Below, piece by piece: positions 58,731 to 64,000 of a stretch of 64,000 bases of DNA; the first letter of the stretch is position 1; each line of letters starts with the position of its first letter. The position numbers and the translations under genes were made by a program. The stretch comes from Xiphydria camelus (Eukaryota; Arthropoda; Insecta; Hymenoptera; Xiphydriidae), in contig OY783191.1 in NCBI GenBank assembly GCA_963678675.1, positions 12,610,562 through 12,674,561 on the forward strand, in the 5' to 3' direction. Below the pieces are notes generated by a model. That model saw only the letters and a list, made by a program, of their open reading frames with translations. It did not search any database and was not told where the DNA came from.

Positions 58731-60562
58731 ATGGAATCTAGACGAAAATGGGCATTGATATGGTGGTACGAGACGAAACAAACTGATGTCATTCCTGTAA
58801 CAATTTTAAAAAAAATCACCGAGTAGTTGGTGTTGATAGTGAGATAAATAAAAATAGAGTCAAAGTACTTTCCATTGGTGGTAAGTGTGTCGAAAAACAA
58901 AAAATTAACCATATGTGTATCCCATAAACTTGGCGTAAATTTGTAAATTTGCTTCTTTTTCCCAGTTGACCATGAACTACATCGAATTACCCGAGAGGAG
59001 GCCTATCGAATGTTAACTCAATATGCAGCTACCAACAATAAAGGTGAAACTTCTGCCTATAAAAATGTAGACCAAAAACGACGAGAGCCTTCAGCAAAGC
59101 TTGCAAGTGATCTCGTAAAGTCCCATAAGACTAAAATGGAAATGGATATTTCAAACGAGTCACATATAATACCAAGAGACGTAAGGCACCATCTCACACT
59201 GCTACAGAGCCTTTCAGCGTGTCTTCAGCTGGGACCCTCTTACCTATTTCGTATGATCCACCAATTATTGATAAAAATTCAATGGGTTTAACGTCAATGA
59301 ATGAAGATACTGTGGAATTTGGCAATGTACTTTCCCGTACAAATGATGTCTTACATCAGCCCTATAACGCCAATGTCGTTTCTTCAAAAACCAATAGTCC
59401 CAACCCAACAAATATTACGGCTGCGACTTCATATCCATCAGTAAATCATTCTGCCACTTTATTAACTTTACCTGCAACGATCTCTCATGTTCCTTTTGAG
59501 AATTTGCCATCGGTCGCTGGAAGTGCTCAAACTGAAACCGACTTAAGTAATAGAAATAATATCGATAATGCCGATACCTCCTCCCAACTAAATTCGAGCA
59601 GTAGTGAGGATGAGAATGCTGGTTCTAACGAGTCAGTTTTTGCAAACATTTTATCTCCGAACAACATGATGAAAGGTACATTATATAGACATGCTCCTCT
59701 TGTTATTTTATTATGAAATTCAAATTATTGTATCATAAAATTTTTATATTCCCATCCAGTCACAAAGAGAGACGTCATCTTCCTCGGAAATTTATATCGT
59801 CAGGTGAAAAAACAGTATTTAGAACAGGAAAATAAAATTCAGCAGATGCAACAGAGCGCTTTCAGGGGTATAAGGTTTTTATCGTATACCCCGTATATCG
59901 TAATTACATACATATCAATATGATTATATTTCATGTCATATATATAGTACACATTTATAATTTTGTTTGTAACTTTACATTGTTACAGCTGCCGTCCGAG
60001 TTCCTAGAGCCAGGCGAAGGAAGGGTAAGGCTCATCTATTTGTTTAATTATTATGAAAATTACACGAATTACTTGAATCATTAATTCTTTCAGGTTGAGA
60101 TATTTCCGGGCTGTGGCTTTTTCATACGGGAGACGGTTTTAAACCTAATTAAATTAAGGTATTCGCCAGCTACAAACTGGCAAAAGTATGTACGAGAAAT
60201 TTTGCTCGAAATTTATGGAAGTCAACTATCGGCATACACAGCAAAAGGGAATAGATGAACGCTACGAATCGCTGTCCAATTATTCAAAGGACTATACCGT
60301 AAGTAAAGTATAACCTCGGCCAAATATAAATAAAATAATTTTTGATATATATTATATATTATTTCATGCTCATGTTTGTTTTTCAGAAAAAATTAATTGC
60401 GATCGATCAGTAGCGAATCATATTGCCGAAACAGAATTGGTGAAATTCATTAATATCACCACCGGAAATAAACGGCGCTATGAGAATAAGAAGCGAGTAC
60501 AATCAGGTGGGAGTGGAGAGATGGATTCGCCAGGGAGATGTGCGAAGAGAACTAAGCAATAG
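58731..60562 (+). pseudogene. BEN-domain protein gene in the CACTA element (6 exons)
   Basis: BEN domains bind DNA and partner proteins. Exons: 58731-58880, 58966-59675, 59760-59867, 59989-60024, 60094-60298, 60387-60562, each with GT/AG borders. Exon 1: MESRRKWALIWWYETKQ and, after a shift, HRVVGVDSE. Exon 2: ELHRITREEAYRMLTQYA, then Ser/Asn/Thr-rich linker with a shift at ~59195. Exon 3: RDVIFLGNLYRQVKKQYLEQ, a coiled segment. Exon 5 carries the BEN-like core: VEIFPGCGFFIRETVLNLIK, SPATNWQKYVREILLEIYG, then GIDERYESLSNY in a shifted frame. Exon 6: NHIAETELVKFINITTG and a basic tail. Three or four shifts make it a pseudogene, or some are read errors. It lies 1.7 kb from, and points away from, the tnp2 gene. 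Confidence 0.65.
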
Positions 60563-61644
60563 AGATACAGGGTGCGAGGTATAATATTAGATTTAGAGAG
60601 TTGCAAGTAGAATCGTTACCTAAGTACTTAAGGAATACTCAAATCGAAATTGTTTTTTCTACAGGTCCATTGATTGCATCAATTGCTTTTTTAATTGCGT
60701 CAGAGTCCACAAGAACTCGCTTATTTCCTGTTTTACTTCTTGGCATGATTACAACTAAAGTAAAATTAAAAAATTCTGTTAGAATAGTTTGCTATACCTA
60801 TGGATATAAAGACCATGTTGTGCCGTGAAACAGTTTCATGGGGTACAAGATGTATTTCCTTTTCATGGTACAAGAGGATGAAGTAAGATATAAACATGCC
60901 AGGTTATGTTGTAATTCCAAATAGTTACAACGGTGTCCAATGCAAGAAAACTTGGAAAAAGAATCACAAAAGCAAATTAAAACGAAAATATCTATGTTTA
61001 ATTCTATTATTTTTGTGACGACAAAACTATATTCGCTTCGCATCACTTAACTAGTGTCGCAAACAACTGTTAAAATGATTTCGGCAACTGAGAGTAGCGC
61101 CGATCATAACATACTATGTCTATTTGCCGTTAGTTGTCAGAAAATGTTAAAATATCAGACTGTGTTTCTAAGTACATTATATTCATGGTACAACAGTCTC
61201 CCCTATTATAATTCTGCTATGACTTGAGGAGGCGTTATTATAGAACGATGAAGAATCTGTTTCTTTGCAAATCTATTTGTTCATTTAATTCGATAGCCAA
61301 TGTGTATATAAATTAGTTACATATATGTTATTATTTTAGTGGTTTCGTCTATAGTCGAGATTTCGCCTGTAATTATTTTTCCATATTCATTAATATTGTC
61401 TATATAAGAATTTAGTTTTGTTTCGGTAAACCTTAAGGTAGGAATAAACTTTAAGGTAGAAATAGAAATAAAACTTCTATCTTTGGAACAATGCTTTGGA
61501 AAAGGAAAGAATAAAATTAAGGAGAAGGCAAGGAGCGAAAGTGTTATGGAAACCAGTATGACAGTGGGAATCGCGTAAAATAATGTAACCCTATAACCAA
61601 GTCCTTTTTCAAGGTCGCTGGACCGGAAATAAAGATATATATAT
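60563..61644. other. Unassigned DNA right of the BEN gene
   Basis: AT-rich sequence with AATAAA-like sites that could end the BEN transcript (e.g. ~60620-60640 and later). A TA-dinucleotide run sits at 61640-61660. No gene is seen. Confidence 0.4.
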
Positions 61645-61744
61645 ATATATTGTATATATATTTCAGTATTATATCCCCACCATTCCCAATTACCCCTCTC
61701 CGTCGGAAAGAAAATTATTGTAGTATATATAGTGCTCTAATATA

Positions 61745-62327
61745 CAGGGTGTTTCATAAGTATTCTGACAAACGTAAAGGGGTTATAGAGGGCATTAAAC
61801 TAAGCAATCTTGACCAATAAACCTGTGTCCAGAAATATGCCGTTTGGGCAGGAAGGTGAATGAGAGAAACACGAAGCAACTAATAATTGTATTTTTTTAA
61901 TGTTTATAAAAATGACTCAATATGGCCTCCGTTTCGCTCAATACAGAGTGTGGCACGGTTGTGCATTGCAGTCCGGACCCTATGGAATACCCCAGGCATG
62001 TCCTGCACAACTGTGGAGGCGGCCATGACCCTTCCCAATAGATCTTCCACGTTGTTGACAGGTGTTTCGTACACCAACGTTTTGACATGGCCCCAGGAAA
62101 AGAAATCTAAGGATGTTAAGTCTGGAGACCTTGCGGACTGTCGCACATGATGGCGCTCCGGCGCATTTTTCTTTGCAAGCGCGGCAGTATCTGAATGAAA
62201 CGTTCATTCACCTTCCTGCCCAAACGGCATATTTCTGGACACAGGTTTATTGGTCAAGATTGCTTAGTTTAATGCCCTCTACAACCCCTTTACGTTTGTC
62301 ACAATACTTATGAAACACCCACTTATA
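61745..62327. mobile_element. Mariner-type element with inverted gene halves
   Basis: The ends CAGGGTGTTTCATAAGTATT and a ~115-base TIR are inverted; TA precedes the left tip. The minus strand 62140-61904 encodes ARSPDLTSLDFFSWG, VYETPVNNVEDLL and NRATLCIERNGGHIE, the C-terminal third of a mariner-like transposase. The plus strand 62150-62212 encodes DGAPAHFSLQARQYLNETF, which in an intact gene lies just upstream on the same strand. The two halves are thus in opposite orientation. Confidence 0.75.
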
Positions 62328-62339
62328 CTATACTTATGA

Positions 62340-63025
62340 TACTTGTGATACCCTGTCAGTGGTATATTCAGAGGTATCACGGCTGTATCAGTGGGACTCA
62401 GGATACCCCTGAAAAAGAACTGAAAATGATACCCCTGAAAAAGAACTGAAAGCACTGAAAATGATACCCCTGAAAAAGAACTGACACCCCTGAAAATGCA
62501 TTTATGCAAGCCTGTCATGGCTTTTTCAGGTGTTCCAAATTCATGGGTCGACCCATGGCCGTGCGAACACTTCAACGAAAATAATTCTGCTCTGTCAGTG
62601 GTATTTCATGGGTTTTTCAGTTCTGTCAGGGCTTTTTCATGTCTCGGATTTCGACTCGGGCCCTGAAAATGCATTTATGCAAGTCTGTCATGGCTTTTTC
62701 AGGTGTTCCGAATTCATGGGTCGACCCATGGCCGCGCGGTCCCCGAGTCGAAATCCGAGACATGAAAAAGCCCTGACAGAACTGAAAAACCCATGAAACC
62801 CCCCCCCCCCCCCCCCCACCACTGACAGAGCAGAATTATTTTCGTTGAAGTAACCGCGCGGCCATGGGTCGACCCATGAATTCGGAACACCTGAAAAAGC
62901 CATGACAGGCTTGCATAAATGCATTTTCAGGGGTGTCAGTTCTTTTTCAGGGGTATCATTTTTAGTGCTTTCAGTTCTTTTTCAGGGGTATCCGGAGTCC
63001 CACTGATACAGCCGTGATACCTCTA
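62340..63025. repeat. Palindrome of CACTA subterminal repeats
   Basis: Arms share ACCCCTGAAAAAGAACTGA, ATGCATTTATGCAAG, CATGGGTCGACCCATG and the CCCGAGTCGAAATCC tip. A C-run lies at ~62797-62817. It is a rearranged, non-autonomous piece of the CACTA end. Confidence 0.75.
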
Positions 63026-63127
63026 AATATATATTAGAGCACTATATATACTACAATAATTTCTTTCCGACGGAGAGGGGTAATTGGGAATGATGGGGAT
63101 ATAATACTGAAATATATATACAATATA

Positions 63128-63457
63128 TATCTAAATTTTCTAAGTCTATCGAGCGCGACAGTCGAAAATTTTCTAAGTCCATCGGGTGCGACAGTCGAAA
63201 ATTTTCTAAGTCCATCGAGCGCGACAGTCGAAAATTTTCTAAGTCCTCTATAAGTGGAGGGGACAATTTCAGGGCTTTAAGGTCTTTTTCAACGCTAAGT
63301 CAGGCCTGTCAGTGCTATTTCAGTGCTACGTTTTGAGAGAGGTGGGGATATTCAGGAGTAGCAAGACTATTTTAGTGGTCTTTCACTTCTATCAGTGGTA
63401 TTTCAGGGGTTTTTCAGTTCTGTTAGGGCTTTTTCATGTCTCGGATTTCGACTCGGG
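63128..63457. repeat. CACTA right end
   Basis: Four 36-bp units (63128-63245), CCTCTATAAGTGGAGGGGAC, then TTTTTCAG-type repeats, then CGGATTTCGACTCGGG. Inverted match of 51258-51600. Confidence 0.8.
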
Positions 63458-64000
63458 GAGGAACTCCTGCATTGCCGTCTGCATGGAGGCCCTGGGCTCA
63501 CCGGGGGTCGTGGGTGGAGGGGGGGACCCCTCTCTGTCTGAGTTGCCCCAAGTGTGGCTCGGGTACAATGGTCCAAAAAGGACTGAGTTCCCGGTAAATG
63601 CTAAGTACAGATACAGATATATGTATATTCTATAGTATCGAATCGATTCTTATCCTATCGATGGTAAATATTAACAAATTATTGCTTCCAAGCTACTTGA
63701 GACGATATACAACTATCGTTTTAAATCGATTAGAAGCAATAGGAAATAAATAGTAAGTCCTGCTGAGAAAAAGCGATACACGACGGTAGAAAACTATTCC
63801 GTTCCTTTCGTAGTTAAAAGTTTGTCTATGTTCTATATCGTATAAGAATTTGAAAACTACAAGATTTATATCTGATTACATTGTTTTTCCATCGCTTAAT
63901 AGTATTGTATAGCAACTTTATCTTATACATATTTTATTCATTTGTTTGAATTAAAAATGAAATTGTCGCATTCTAATTAATATAATATGTTGCATGGAAA
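63458..64000. other. Right flank, no gene
   Basis: 63458-63560 is G/C-rich and loosely resembles 51045-51110 beside the left CACTA tip (CTGCATTGCC...GGAGGCCC). The remainder is AT-rich without a recognisable feature. Confidence 0.4.

Larger units (their letters stand above)
61645..63127. repeat. ~100-bp inverted pair around mariner and CACTA fragments
   Basis: TATTATATCCCCACCATTCC to TAGTGCTCTAATAT (61645-61742) recurs inverted at 63028-63127, directly inside the CACTA right-end array. Confidence 0.8.
51114..63457. mobile_element. CACTA-type element with tnp2 and BEN genes
   Basis: Tips CCCGAGTCGAAATCCGAGAC at 51114 (and again at 51258) and inverted at 63457. Both ends then carry TGACAG/CTGAAA-rich repeats, the words CACCTCTCTCAAAACGTAGC and CCCCTCCACTTATAGAGGAC, and the 36-bp array, so the TIRs are ~480 bases. 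Inside: the tnp2-type transposase (-) and the BEN gene (+), transcribed apart. Identity as a single 12-kb element is inferred; the flanking bases do not give a clear duplication. Confidence 0.6.

Noticed and set aside
58731..60562. A viral (for example polydnavirus-type) origin of the BEN gene
   Set aside because: BEN domains also occur in such viruses, but here the gene lies between CACTA ends beside a tnp2 gene and no viral gene is nearby.

Overview
The window looks like transposon-dense nuclear DNA from an insect. The mix of families (two-gene Harbinger, SAP-gag Gypsy, tnp2/DUF4218 CACTA, pogo with a PHD-like finger, zeste-like SANT genes, mariner, Helitron ends) fits an ant or a parasitoid wasp best, but the species is an inference. 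The genes have introns, intergenic DNA is AT-rich, and I see no host gene, no functional tRNA or rRNA gene and no CRISPR array. Almost everything recognisable is a mobile element or an insertion into one.

Layout. 0-6.3 kb: foldback and TA-, TTA- or TATAA-flanked MITEs. 6.3-9.8 kb: a Harbinger element with an open Myb/SANT-like gene (+) and an open three-exon transposase (-), convergent between matching ends. 10.8-11.4 kb: an imperfect inverted-repeat element with an internal tandem duplication. 11.4-20.65 kb: a four-level nest. A long-TIR element with a broken C-rich gene (X1) holds, in its right TIR, a 1.05-kb-armed inverted duplication (X2). X2 holds, in its right arm, a long palindrome (X3), which holds a Harbinger deletion derivative (X5). 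21.3-29.97 kb: a gene-bearing element (O) broken by an ORF1-only LINE with a (CT)n tail and by a 3.7-kb CCCGAGTCG-ended element (P). P carries a piggyBac-type MITE, a 377-bp MITE, a SINE fragment and a Helitron-type segment with a trimeric higher-order repeat. 30-33 kb: a broken endonuclease (EEP) gene split by a TGACGT-rich TIR element, next to a MITE-in-MITE-in-repeat chain. 33.8-40.5 kb: an element with ~370-bp TIRs holding a decayed pogo transposase (+) and a decayed zeste-like SANT gene (-). 40.9-43.5 kb: a CACTA remnant. 46.4-50.6 kb: a truncated Ty3/Gypsy element. 51.1-63.5 kb: a large CACTA-type element with a tnp2 transposase (-) and a divergently transcribed BEN-domain gene (+), both decayed.

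Three elements share a plan: a transposase-type gene plus a separate DNA-binding-type gene between long inverted ends (Harbinger + Myb/SANT, pogo-like + zeste/SANT, CACTA + BEN). The first is established; the other two are the most interesting candidates here. Coordinates of exons and element ends were read by eye from splice signals, reading frames and repeat alignment, so ends are usually good to a few bases, except where marked approximate.
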